Under the pieces are notes generated by a model. It ran no database searches. It was not told the origin of the DNA and saw only the letters and a program-made list of their open reading frames with translations. DNA of 64,000 nt from Amoebidium appalachense (lineage: Eukaryota > Ichthyosporea). Position 1 is the stretch's first letter, and every line of letters begins with the position of its first letter. Made by a program: the position numbers and the translations under genes. Where the stretch lies: the NCBI GenBank assembly GCA_963693365.1, contig CAVNZM010000009.1, positions 4,030,001 through 4,094,000 of the forward strand, written 5' to 3'. Positions 1 to 32,701 of this stretch are shown here, piece by piece.

Positions 1-649
1 CCTCCGCGATTTGGATCTGTCGGTTGTGGATGTTGATGATTTTGGGTTCTTTGGTAACGTGGCGACGTCTGGCCAGACACTTTTGATGGTCGCGGCGAAA
101 CACGGGCGGTTGGCGTGCGTGACGATGCTCCTGGACAAGTTTAATGCAAACGTAAACCAGTCGGGCGGGCTGGGCAAGTATACGGCCCTGCACTATGCGG
201 CGTACCACGGGCACAACGAGGTTGTCCATGCCTTGGTGCAGCGCGGCGCGGACGTGCACCTGACGACGTGCGATGGCGAGACAGCGGAGATGGCTGCAAA
301 GTGCAAAAACCACACGTGGGTTGTGTCGTACCTCGAAGCGTGGCGCATGGGAAAGACGCTGCCGGCGCTTCCTCCAAGCAAGGAAGGGAAGAGCAACGGC
401 CGGGGCGGTAATCGTTCAGCGAAAGGAAAGGACGGTGGCCGGACACACGGGACGGGTGGAGAGAAGGGTGCGCACAAGCAGCAGCCCCGCACAAAGGGCC
501 AGCCCACACATGCACGGGGGCGGGAGCCGAAGGAGAACCACCAGCAACAACAGCTTCACCGGGAGAGGGAGAATGTTAGAGCGGCTAGAGACCGGCAGGA
601 ACCCCGGTCAAAGGTTCGGTCGCCGGGCGACGCGTCCCGGCGGTCATAA
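1..649 (+). CDS. Ankyrin-repeat protein, 3' end (partial)
   Basis: The frame is open from the window edge to a TAA at 647-649, so the gene begins upstream; the TTG at 11 is not a convincing start. About residues 18-110 hold two to three ankyrin repeats: the motifs GQTLLMVAAKHGRLACVTML and YTALHYAAYHGHNEVVHALV are close to the ankyrin consensus (TALHxAAxxGHxxVVxxLL). The last roughly 100 residues are a low-complexity basic tail rich in Gly, Lys, Arg and Gln, with no fold visible. Ankyrin repeats bind proteins; no partner or enzyme domain can be read here. Whether this is a single terminal exon or a longer intronless stretch is unknown. An AATAAA at 971-976 is a possible polyadenylation signal. 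Confidence 0.75.
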   Translation, partial: LRDLDLSVVDVDDFGFFGNVATSGQTLLMVAAKHGRLACVTMLLDKFNANVNQSGGLGKYTALHYAAYHGHNEVVHALVQRGADVHLTTCDGETAEMAAKCKNHTWVVSYLEAWRMGKTLPALPPSKEGKSNGRGGNRSAKGKDGGRTHGTGGEKGAHKQQPRTKGQPTHARGREPKENHQQQQLHRERENVRAARDRQEPRSKVRSPGDASRRS

Positions 650-1317
650 ACTTAACGAACGGCGATTAGTGGGCTATGTTAGGCGCCCATTCAACACCGA
701 TACTCCCCAAAAATATCTAAGGCTGGCTGTGGAAACCGGTACGGCTGTCAAAGGGCGTCGTTTTTCTGCTTACCGCGTTCTTGCCGTATGACGTTCGTTG
801 TTTTTCTTTGTAATATGTTTCTGTTTTTTCTCTTCTATGTCAAAGGTTGAAGTAATTAGGAAGGTAGAAAGCACGAAAAATGAAAAAATGATGTTCAGTA
901 ACGATTGTAAAAAAAAAAAATATATGAAAAAAAGTAAATATAAACCCAAAAAAAGGAAAGTATGCACAGCAATAAATTGCTAGGGTATGGTTGTCGTTTT
1001 CTCTCTTGCTTCGTTGAGCTTTTGTTCGTGTGGTTGATATGACTGCCGGACAGCATACATAGGTTGTGGTATATTGACAAATTTTTTTTCTTTTCTTCTT
1101 CTTCTAAAACCTTGATGGCACACCCCTTTGCAGTGTTTAGCAAAGATAGATTTTGAAATATCTGTCAGGTGCAGAAGTGCCGAGGTGGCGTGTTCTTTCG
1201 AAAGCATAGAGAGAGCAAAAGCTCATATTGATAAATAAAACAGTGATTTTGGAATGGTACACACGGTAATGTCGAGATTTCACATCATCAAACTCAGACC
1301 CGTAGGTAGGCAAGGAC

Positions 1318-1461
1318 ACAAAACTCACACACACGCCCACACACAAACTGGACGCCTATCAGGCGCACGTGCACACGTGCCACACACACACACCGTGACA
1401 CACATGCCCACACACAGACTGGACGCCTATCAGGCTCAAGTGCGCATGCGCCACACACACT

Positions 1462-1492
<31 letters not shown>

Positions 1493-1638
1493 GCGCACAC
1501 GCACACCGGTACCGTGGCGCACATGCACACGCACATTATTAGACAACCCAAATACACGCACACACACATTTGTGTGTGTATACGCACGCACGCGCACACG
1601 CTCACATACACACACAGTCACACACGCACACACGCACT

Positions 1639-1671
<33 letters not shown>

Positions 1672-1697
1672 CAACACACACACACACGCACACACAC

Positions 1698-1780
<83 letters not shown>

Positions 1781-1790
1781 GTGGCACACA
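1318..1790. repeat. (CA)n microsatellite block with an internal 71-bp duplication
   Basis: Mostly CA dinucleotides with CG interruptions; the last about 100 bases are near-perfect (CA)n. Within it a segment starting ACTGGACGCCTATCAGG occurs at 1347 and again at 1418, i.e. a 71-bp tandem duplication with a few differences. Confidence 0.85.
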
Positions 1791-2883
1791 CCGTGGCTGC
1801 ACCAGTACCTGGTACGGCAGCCACGATTGGGCGCGCCACATAACTTGAGTATGACCATATATGGCTCGTGGGAAACAAAAAAGGTAATATCGCATAATTA
1901 TGTCCAATCATCTTTTTCTTCTTCCCTCTTGGTGAGCGTGAACCGGGCTCTTCTGACCCGGCTCGCAGAGGAGGATCAGGTCACTTGAATTCTGGACATT
2001 TTGTCTATTGTACGTGAAACTGTCAACGCAAGTTTTCTGCATTTTCAAATGTTTATTTCATGACCCATACCAGTTATTATTTCTAGTGCCTGTAAACGAG
2101 CTTATGCTACATGCAACCACTTAGTAATTTAGTGAGATATAGCCGGGCACAGCGCTTCGGAGCCGGGGCCGGCATCTGGAGTGACTCGAACCGACACTCT
2201 TTGACCCGAACCGCTGGCTTCACAGCAACACAGCGTTTCAAAAAAAAGCGCCGCACCACTGCAGTACTGGTGACTGGGCTGCGCAGTTTTGCCGCACCAT
2301 GGCCACTGTCGAAGGAAGGCTATGCATGTAGCAGCTATAAGGCTATATTATCGTTCATCCGTGCCAGAATTCGAGTGTGTTTGTAATATCATAAGCTGTT
2401 ATTCGCAAGTGACCAGATGCTAGTTGAGTAGAGTGTAGTGTAGGCTTCTAGCTCATTAGGAAGGCCGGCTGGTCTGCCCGGTGCATTATTAGAAAGCAGG
2501 TTCCCTCCCTCCCTTTCGAATTCGTCGTTATAGTTGTATCAATATATGTAGCAACCCCAATGCAGGTAGCCCCTTTCTGTAGACATAGCTGCTAACATCG
2601 TTCCTTATTCAGTTCTGGTTGCGTTGTCGGATAAGCAGTTGCAGCTCCAACCGATCCTGCAATAACGAAGGTACCAAAACGTCATGTCGGTGTTCAGTGA
2701 TGATGTATGCAGTCTTAGAAACGTAGAGAGGTGGAAGGGACGAGGAATGGGTGGGTGGGTGGGTGGATGATCTCTTTGGAAGAGGTGGGTGGGATTATGT
2801 GGGGGCGGAGGGTTGGTGAGAAGGGGAGAAAGGTGTGAATGCAAAGAAATATGAGTCATGGTGGTTGTGGTGTGCCCGGGGAA

Positions 2884-2965
2884 GGGGGGGGGGGGGGGGG
2901 GGGGGGGGAGAGGGGGGGAGGGGGGAGGGGAGGGGGGTGGCGGGGAGGGGGGAGGGGAGGCCTGG
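2884..2965. repeat. G-rich homopurine tract
   Basis: A run of about 26 G followed by G runs separated by single A. It can form G-quadruplexes and lies in the spacer upstream of the USP gene. Confidence 0.8.
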
Positions 2966-4202
2966 AGGTGGGGATTGAGAGGTGTAAGATGCATGTGGAA
3001 TCTTGACCGAATCTTATTGAAAAGGGCACCTGGCAAATACGCTCTGGTTCGGGACGGTTTTCATTCTGCCAGATCTCTTTGGGCATGATGCACAGAAAAA
3101 AACGCAGTGGATTACATGGAACATGTTTTGCTATTCTGTGTGCCTCCGTGCAAACAAGAAGGACGTATATGGCAATCTAATATATACTTATTGTTGTTCC
3201 GTGTGCGGCAATGGATGATCAAGCTTTGGCTTATTGGCATTTCCAGCACGCTCTACCTATTCACTTTGCTTTTATTGTCTCCCGGAAGTAAGATTTGCTT
3301 TATGCCCTGCACTGGTGCTTTGTGCACAGACAACAGGCTTCCTTGTCCATGACCTTCTATCACAGCACACTATGGCAAGCTATTCCCACAGATGCATGGA
3401 CATGTACTAACGGGGCAAGGGATTGTACATATGGTGGCGGTGGGGAATTTAAGAAGAACTGACGGGGAGAAGTAGTAGAGAGAGCATCTATTGTTTTTTG
3501 GGTTGGTTGAAAGGGGTTGGGTGGGTGGGTGGGGAAAGGCTGGGAAGAAGTGAGATGAGAGGGATGCTAAGCATGGTATGGGAAAAGGAGGAGGAGGAGG
3601 ATGGGCAGGGTGGCAGGGTTGGAGCAGAGGATAGATTGTATAGTGTCGATGTATGGGCGGGAGATTGGGGGAGGGAGGGAGGTGGGAAGGGAGAGGGGTT
3701 GACTGTACGGCACAGGGAGGATTGAGGAGTGGATGGAGCAAATTGCTCGAACGGGAACCGTAAAGAGACCAATGTAATTCCCGTGTGAGTTCAGCACACT
3801 GTGCGATTTATTAATTCATTTTGATCAGAGTGATCACCTCACTCATGCACTACCTATGCAGGTTGAATCGGAGCACGTGTTATCAGCGTGAATCTTGCGG
3901 GGCTATCGGGGTTGATTTAAGGCCAATGTTGGTAAGGGGCTTTATTTTCAGCTCGAACGATAGAAACTGAGCATCTAAGTGGTTGTTTCATAAACACCAC
4001 CCCCAGAGATTAAGGCATCTATTTTGTAGCACACAAGGAGAAGGCTACCAGAGATGTGTTTTGGACTCCGCTCTCTGGAAGAGTCTCTGTTTCAAGAATA
4101 TTGTTTATGTATGTCTCCTCCTCCACATTTCCAACGCTCCAATGTATACATAACAACCCCCTCCTCCCCCCCCCCCCCCCCCCCCCCCCCGCCTCCCTCC
4201 CC

Positions 4203-4236
<34 letters not shown>

Positions 4237-4410
4237 TACACACCCCCCACACACACACATAACTGCACACACACACACTGTGACACGCCCACGCCTACGC
4301 ACAAAACACGAAATGAAGCTGCAATTCGAAACGAGTTGGTGTTTGCTTGTTGCCAATAATGTTAGGTTGCTAATAGAGTTGGAGTGGAACAGGAACCGGC
4401 TGCGGAGAGA

Positions 4411-24980
<20,570 letters not shown>

Positions 24981-26164
24981 TGCCGACAAGGTGCTCGTGC
25001 GGGAATCTGGCTTCAAAAGTGTGCTTCTCGAACCATTTAAACTATATGTCTGTGTGTGTGTGTGTTGGGGAGGGGGGGGGGGGGGGGGGGAAGGGGGGGT
25101 GGTTACTTACACCATTGCTTTAGAGGTGGTTTCTTTCTGTAGGTCACTAGGCTGAGAAGATAGGAGAGTAACTGTTCCGACTTCTATATCCGGAAGGGAT
25201 AACTAGTTAATCGGGTGTATGCAGTATGCTGTAGGTGCAAATAGTAACTCTGTTTCGGCTACCATTGTTTTTTTGACTTTTCGGGGAACATGTATCGCGG
25301 CTGTAGCGTTTGTTTTGCGTTGTCGTGGATGTATGCTTTTGTTGTAATCTGGTTTATGTCGTCTGCATTTGAAATTATCTCGTATTGCCTGAAATTCTTG
25401 TGGTTGTTGCGCTGTGTGCCCTTTCTTTTTGGAAGAATATGGGTTTACATGAATTGGCGTGTGTGCGTCCGTGCGTATCTATGTTGAGAGTATCCAATAT
25501 AAAATTCTGCCTCTCGTCATAGCAGATATGAAGCTTATGAAGCCTTCAAGCATGATTAATTTGTTTAATGCGTGTGTGTGTGGGGGGGGGGGGGGGGGGG
25601 GGGAGGGGGGGGGGGGGGGGGGGAGGGGTCGCAGGGCTTTTCCATCGAACCATTGGTTGATTTTAAGTGCAATTGTAGGTGCACCGTTGAACATGGCATA
25701 CATTGATTGTGTTGCAATTTGTGTTTGTAATGTCACTGCGTCAGGAGGACCCACTCGTTTTCCTTGCTGTCGGTACTGTAATTAAATATTGAGCCTGTAT
25801 AGGGGGCCTGCAAGATTTGCGAATGTACTTGTACCAGTAAAGTTTCACAGTTTCAACAACGGTCGGTGCAAGTGTGACTGTGTACATCTGTGTATGTGTG
25901 TGTGTGTGTGTGTGACCTCTGCAGTGACAAGTGTACGTACGTGCGTGTGTGCACGTGAAGCCTGATATCGTAAGAGAGAGGAATTAGGGAACAAAAGTGC
26001 AATGACAGGAATGGGCAAGGTCCCTTTGTACATCATATGCATGATCATGTATGTGCACAGAGACCACAGATTGTTCGAGCACGCCTTCTTCTAGAACTGG
26101 ACACGGCGAAAAGTCGGTAGAGCATGGAAATTTGAAAACTGATATCGATAACTCCCTGTGCTGA

Positions 26165-26184
26165 AAACGGTAAAATTACCGTTT
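26165..26184. repeat. Perfect short hairpin, 9-bp arms
   Basis: AAACGGTAA, AA spacer, TTACCGTTT: a perfect palindrome with a two-base loop. Related hairpins lie at 26362-26390 and 27198-27227. Confidence 0.7.
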
Positions 26185-27197
26185 CTGGAGCAAAATCTGA
26201 GGTTTTTTCATTTTTCGATCGCGTTCTCGCTGGAAGACCCTAACAAGTAGGGTCTCGCTATAAAGCCTATTATATTTATAGCAAGTTTCATAATACGCGA
26301 AACGTTGTTTACTAATGAAAAACTAGTTTTAGAGCTCTTTCAAAATGGCATGGTCGCCAATTCTAGAAAGCGGAAAAATACTGTTTCTAAGACTTAGAAT
26401 TGCTTAGAATTTGTCTCTCTATCAAATTGAACGATTTTATCATAAGCTACTTGTACAATTTGGCGGTGGTCGCGGCAGCCTACCGTAGGTGGCCGTGCGC
26501 ACTTCACTGAAGCGCTGTGGCCAGAACCCTTTTGTGCTTATTTCTACCATGAGCAAGTGGTTAGGGCATGGTAGTGACACTCGAAAGGCCCCTTTTTACT
26601 TCATTGCGCACTAGGCTGGCTTAGCATGTGAGCTTGTAATGGCCGCTAGCAGCACAGCCTGGGACTCCTGCTAATAGTTTGTTGCAACTCTGCAGCTGGC
26701 AGCACCACAAACCTCGCATACTGAGGTGAAGCAACAGCATTTGTGAGGCTCCTGTAACCTCGTGCAAGCTTTATATAAACGTAGTAAATGGCTGAGCACG
26801 TTACTAGACAAGATCTGCTCATCGTGTGCAGACCACTGTGCCAGATCTGTGTGGAGAGCATGGGGACCCTACAAACAGCGTTTCCGGCCGTGCAATGAGC
26901 ACGGACGATGCCTACGTTGAAGTTCGAGATAGAGGGTGTGAACAAGGACTCCTTTAACAGTGTGCTTTTAGACGGCTTTTAGGGTGCTTAGAGTACCTCC
27001 AGGCAGAAAAGCGGCCCCATGCGGTGTTGAAGATCAGAGCAAGGAAGGGAGCGAAAAGCTAGGGCTTCCGAACACATTCCACGCCAGCGACAAGGGCAAC
27101 GGTGGCAGAAAAGTCGCCGGCAAAGGCGCCGGGAAACTGGGCTGGCGCAGCGGCGGAATCAAGCGATCGTATATTATAATAAGAGAATTTTTCGAAG

Positions 27198-27227
27198 TCT
27201 AGAAGCGGTAAAAATACCGTTTCTAGA
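27198..27227. repeat. Short hairpin, 13-bp arms, TCTAGAA ends
   Basis: Left arm TCTAGAAGCGGTA, loop AAAA, right arm TACCGTTTCTAGA; one mismatch. A degenerate version is at 26362-26390. They could be remnants of one small repeat family or transcription-related hairpins. Confidence 0.65.
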
Positions 27228-27659
27228 TTTGATCGATTTTCATCCCAAGGAGATACCAATTTGCCTGCAGCTGCTACCTTTGGAGGTAGCTCTTATTTTT
27301 CAAGGCTGACAAAACCTTCCTTCCGTAGCGACTGAGTCACGCGCCAGCTCATACCCTGAAAAATAGAGTATAGTTTTTCGCCAGACTGTTAGTTTATCAA
27401 ACGGCGGCTGAGGCCACATGGCGCACGTGGCAGCCAATGTGCACAGCTGGTTTACAGTTTTTCAAATGAAACAGCAACCGTATGTATAAGCTTGAAAAGC
27501 GAACAGGAGTCAGTGCATTCGGCTGCAATGCACATGATTAGTATTTCTGTAAAGACACATTATACAGCAGCGGTTGCACGAATTCTATTGAAACATAGTG
27601 TCACAGTGCTGGCGGCGCTATGCCATCTGAATCGTGAGTGTGACTCGCCCGTTGAATCC

Positions 27660-27870
27660 CGGACCAATCGGCGCCAAGTGAGGATGCGGGTATAATTGTT
27701 CCTATTGGTGGAATACTTTCACTATGACCAAAATAGGCAACCACGCAAAGGAAAAAGCATCCAATAGGAAACTCTTGCAAGATTGCGACGGCTTGACAAG
27801 CGCACCAATCAAATCCTTTTCTCGCATGCAGAGGAGGGCGGTCTGACAAACAGGCACAGCTATAAAAAGC
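27660..27870 (+). promoter_or_regulatory. Probable promoter of the D-lactate dehydrogenase gene
   Basis: A TATAAAAA motif at 27861-27868 lies about 280 bases before the start codon. It is preceded by CCAAT-type motifs: ACCAATCGG near 27663, CCAATAGG near 27760 and ACCAATCAAA near 27804. The spacing (TATA box, then CCAAT boxes 50-200 bases upstream) fits a eukaryotic RNA polymerase II promoter. Inferred from motifs only. Confidence 0.5.
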
Positions 27871-28144
27871 GGACACTCGAGTGACTCGAACACAGGAAGG
27901 GGCAAAGTTTTTTCCTTACGACTTGAATTGCATTTGCAGCTCTGTTAGAGACGTGAGTTAATAGCATAAAACGTACTGAAATATGTGCAAGCGTTGCACA
28001 TGCCTGCAGTTTCAAAGATCTTATGAAAGAGAGGAAGTTTCACTTTAGAATCTTGCTTGTTCAAATTTAGTTTTCGGGGGTGTTCACCTCTTTGATTTCA
28101 AACAGTTTTTGTCCGGAGCAAAACCCTCCGGGGAGGTTCCAAAC

Positions 28145-29780
28145 ATGTATTCGTCACCACGGGGGGCCATTATGGGTGTTCGCCAAGCCGGGCGTGCACT
28201 ACGGCAAGCACATGTGACCACACAACGTAAGGGATTCTCCCGCTGTGGGCTAAGGATTTTTTGTTAGTGCTTAGGAGTGGGTTTCAAGTCAGTCTGTCAA
28301 GTGGCCTTTCAAGCATGTTTACTGAACCCGAAGAATACAGTTGGGAAGGGATGCTCCATTAAACCCCTACACAAAGCCCGCCCCCCCCCTCCCCCCCCAC
28401 CTCCCCTGCCATGCAGACCTAAACCTTGCCAAATCTTAACTCGAACCCATGTGAGTGAACCCATTCGAGACTCACTTGCTGGGCCTACTCCTCTGCTCAG
28501 ATGATCACGTGGAAGTCTTTTAAGGATTCTTTTGGGTGTGGTGGTACGTTCTCTCATTCTCTTTCTCCTTTATGGCAGGGTTCACTCTGGCTCCTAAGAT
28601 GCATCAGGCCGCCATGAAGCGGGGCTTTGCCACCATGTCCACCCCTGAAACCAGCGTGTTCCGTCAACGGTTCAGTGCGTTTGTGACCGGGTGTATGGCC
28701 ACAGCTCTGACTGGTGTGGCTGTGGTCTCGGCACACAACCTGGTGAGTGCAATGAGTGATCGGCCTTCTGTTTGTGTCTTTTATTATTCATTCCTTTTTT
28801 TTTTTTTGTAAAGAAAGAGGAGAAGGCAGGGGATGGAAGGGGGTAGAGATGGTGGAGAGGGGGGGTGGGAGGGGGTGGGAGGGGGGTTGTTCAGTTGGTA
28901 GTGCCTCTTGTATGCTTGTTTGTGTTGGAGAAGGAAAACAGGGAGGCCGGGGGGAAAGGTGAGGGGAGGGCAGAGGGTAAGGGGGGGGGGGAAAGGGGGA
29001 CAGGGCAAGTGGAGAAGTTCGGGCATGTGTATGTTGAAGGGGGGGGGGAAGGGGGGAGAAGGGTAGGAGTGGGGAAGGAGCAGTGAATGTGTTTCTTGTT
29101 GTTGAGGGGATTTAAACGGTAGCTGTCCCTTGTAACCTCTAGAAGCAAAAGGGGAGTGGCTCGGTCTCATAGTTAAGGGCTATTGGGTACTTTTCTTGTC
29201 CAATACGCATGGAGCCGGAAGGGGAGGGGGGTTGGGGGGGAGGGGGGGAGAGGGAAAAATTAACAAGGAGAAGACGAAAACCCGACAGGATAGTTCCTTA
29301 CCCGTTACCGGAAAAACCCACACAGGCAAGTGGTGAGAAGGAGTCGTTTGAGTCTGCGCACTGTCAGGCCTATGAGGAACTTAGTGCCCTGCTGGGTGAC
29401 AGATTCTCCACGGCACCTGCTGAACTCGAGGCATGCACAACCCCCCCCCCCCCTCCCCCCCTCCTCCCGGGGCACCCTGGAAAAGAAGAGAGGGAGGGGG
29501 GGGGGGGGGGGGGAGAAAGGAGAAAGAAAGGGTGCACCTGTTTGAGGGGGGGGGCGTGGGAGGGAGGGGGGGGGAGGAGAGGGAGGGGGGAGGGAGGGGG
29601 GGGGGGGGGGGGGGGGAGGGGCAGGGAGAAGGAAAAGGAGATGCAATATACCATGTGGCTGAAGGGAAGGGAAGCTGTAGGGCTAGAGAGAGAGAGAGAG
29701 CATGTGTGTGGGGCGGAAGGAGAGAGGGAGAGAAAAAGAGAGGATGTGCTTACGGCATTACGTGGTCACTGGGTTTTTTT

Positions 29781-29825
<45 letters not shown>

Positions 29826-30037
29826 AAAAAAAAAAAAAGAAAAAGGAAAGAAGAAGAAGAAGAAGACAAAGAAGAAGAAAAAGACAGGAGAAGGTGTTCA
29901 TTATTGACAATTAGTCCCTGGGTCACCCGATGATCTTAATGTTCATTATAGAAATCCCGGTGTGGCTCTTTTTGCTCCACATCTAACCGACAACAACACA
30001 TCCTTGCTTGGAACACATGCACACACACACACACAGA

Positions 30038-30126
<89 letters not shown>

Positions 30127-30606
30127 CACGTGGCAAAGAGATGAGCGGATACCAGCCGCCCGAGTGGCCCCAAGCCGTTGTGTGGCCGGAGAGCACTGAG
30201 GAGGTGTCGAAGATCATGAAAGTGAGCACTGGTGTGCTTACGTAAGACTGTTCCCATGGATGTTGGGTGCACACACCGCCATAAGCCCGGCACCGCCCTT
30301 CTATGAGGCTTTATAACGAAGCAACCCACCTCTCGCAACTTTCTCCCCCCTTCCCCCCTTCCCCCCAAATAAAAAGTTCACACATGATCACCACTACCTT
30401 CACCCTCATCCCCCCCCCTCCCCCCCCTCCCCTTTACCTTCTCCCTCCATTATCCCGTTTCCCACGCGAGTTCCTCCCTGCGTTTCACGCACACATACGC
30501 ATACATGCTCACAACTCATAATTTATGAGGCCTCTTTTTGGTACTGCTGTCCGTGTCGTCACGGCGTTCCCTCGAGATCTTTGAAACTAACTACACCTCC
30601 CCCCTC

Positions 30607-30659
<53 letters not shown>

Positions 30660-30794
30660 ACACACACCCACCCACACAAACAGATCTGCTACAAGTACAG
30701 TATACCCGTAGTGCCCTATGCTGCCGGCACCTCCCTCGAGGGCCACACCACTGCCCCCCAGGGTGGTGTGTGTATTGATGTCAGGTGTGGAAAG

Positions 30795-30834
<40 letters not shown>

Positions 30835-31944
30835 CTCTTCCAATGTCCCTCTTACCCCTTCTACCTCTGTCGGCACTCCTCTACAATCCCAACCACATTT
30901 TAATCTCATCTTCTGAGTTCATGCCTGCTTTCTCCCTTCCCCCATGCCCCATTATCCAGAAACCCAGCTGATGGACACAAGTACGACCGATGTGAAAGCT
31001 GTGCGGACTCGCTCGCTAACACACTCACCAGCACCATGCACATACTTGGTATCTACAAGGCTAAGAAAGTATGACGGTTTCTGATAAGGATTCACGATTT
31101 GATTCACTTGATTCACTTTTGGCATAGTCTTAACACACATTTGCTTGCCTGCTACTCACTATACCAGGCTGGTTCGGTTGGTCTGTGCTTATAATGTGAG
31201 GCCAACCAGCCTCGGCTAGCCCCAGGTTGACTAGTATCTTCCATATAAGGTTGAACCGATTGCCCCTACCTTCCATACAAGGCTAAATATGGTTGGTGCA
31301 GGCGCATGGACCGTGTGCTGCAGGTCAACAGCAAGGACATGGACGTAGAGGTGCAGCCCGGTGTGGGCTGGATGGAACTTAACGACTATCTAAAGGTAAC
31401 AACCCAACCCCCCCCCCCCTCCCCCCCAGCCCTCGCACACAAAATGAGATAATGAAAATAGAGATAAATAAAATAAAATAAATACCACACAGCTGGATAG
31501 GATACACCCATTTGGCAGCACGGGTAAAAATTTGGAGGGGCTATCATTCACCATTAGAGAATGTTTATTTGTTTTCCAACTTCGTGAGTCCCGCAATGCA
31601 CATCCGTGAAGTAACGGGGACAAGCAAACATGCTCTGTGAATGTTAGCTGACTGTAACGTTGGAAACGGGGGGGAGGGGGGAAGGTGGTTTTGGGGGGAA
31701 AGAAGGTGGGGTGGAAGGGGGGTTTTGGTGTTGGTGGTGGTTGGTTGGGGGGGGGGGTAACTCGGGTCCATACCTGACACATATTTTGGGGATGCAGCCG
31801 CACGGGTTCTTCCTTGGGGTGGACCCTGCCCCAGGGGCATGCATTGGGGGCATGTGTGCTACTTGCTGCTCAGGCACAAACGCAGTCAAGTGAGTGTGTG
31901 GGTGCGTGTGTGCGTGTGTGTGTGCGTGTGTGCGTTCTTCGTGC

Positions 31945-31991
<47 letters not shown>

Positions 31992-32620
31992 GTGGTGGTG
32001 GTGGTGGTGGTGGGGGGGGGGGGGGGGGGGGGGGGGGTGTAGTTGCACAATGAAAGCCATGTCCTGTGGGGGGATTGGGCGTGGATTTGGCTATTTTGTA
32101 ACATCCAAAGTGTGGCACTCGTTATAGGATGTCGGTTGTGCATATGGGTGGCCTGGGAATGTAAGCGTGTTGTGGTGGTGGGGAGATGGGGGGGGGGGCA
32201 TGGCTATTTTGTAACATCCAAAGTGTGGCACTCGTTATAGGATGTCGGTTGTGCATATGGGTGGCCTGGGAATGTAAGCGTGTTGTGGTGGTGGGGGGAT
32301 GGGGGGGGGGGCATTATGGCTGCATGTGTGTGCATGCGCGGTAGTGGTATCGGCTACGATAGGGGGGTATGCAAGGGTGTGTATGTGTGTGTGTGCATAT
32401 GTTCATTCGAGGTCAAGTGTATGTTGGACATGGGTGGGTGGATGTACCGAAGAGGGTGGTGTGTGTCTTGGATGTCACTTTTTTCTTGCCACCTATCATT
32501 TCTAGTTGGTGATCATTGTCGTTCCATGCTTCATTGCAATGCATGAAGGAATAGTGTTTAGCACATACTCATACACACAATACAAATACAACACACACAA
32601 AACACACAAAAAAAAACAAC

Positions 32621-32701
<81 letters not shown>

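Larger units (their letters stand above)
650..4410. other. Intergenic spacer with microsatellites
   Basis: No conserved coding exon is seen between the ankyrin stop and the first USP exon. The spacer holds an AT-rich patch (about 790-960), a (CA)n-rich block (1318-1790), a purine/G-rich tract (2884-2965), G-rich low-complexity DNA (3490-3720) and C runs (4160-4236). Frames open here translate to His-Thr, Pro or Gly homopolymers and are not genes. The promoter of the USP gene should lie near the right end, but no clear TATA element is visible. Confidence 0.6.
24981..27860. other. Intergenic region between USP and D-lactate dehydrogenase genes
   Basis: No coding exon recognised. It holds a G-run block (25572-25626), small hairpins related to each other at 26065-26084, 26362-26390 and 27198-27227, and otherwise unique-looking AT-balanced DNA that is much less repetitive than the introns. 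The right end carries CCAAT motifs and leads into the promoter of the next gene. Confidence 0.55.

Noticed and set aside
1254-1988. Long open frames encoding His-Thr repeats
   Set aside because: They are translations of (CA)n arrays; no conserved domain, and other frames are equally open. The same applies to the many Cys-Val, Pro, Gly and Arg-Glu frames across the window.
30961-31080. Possible extra exon in the D-lactate dehydrogenase gene
   Set aside because: Joining exon 5 directly to exon 6 gives the family sequence ([14 protein letters not shown]) with no gap.
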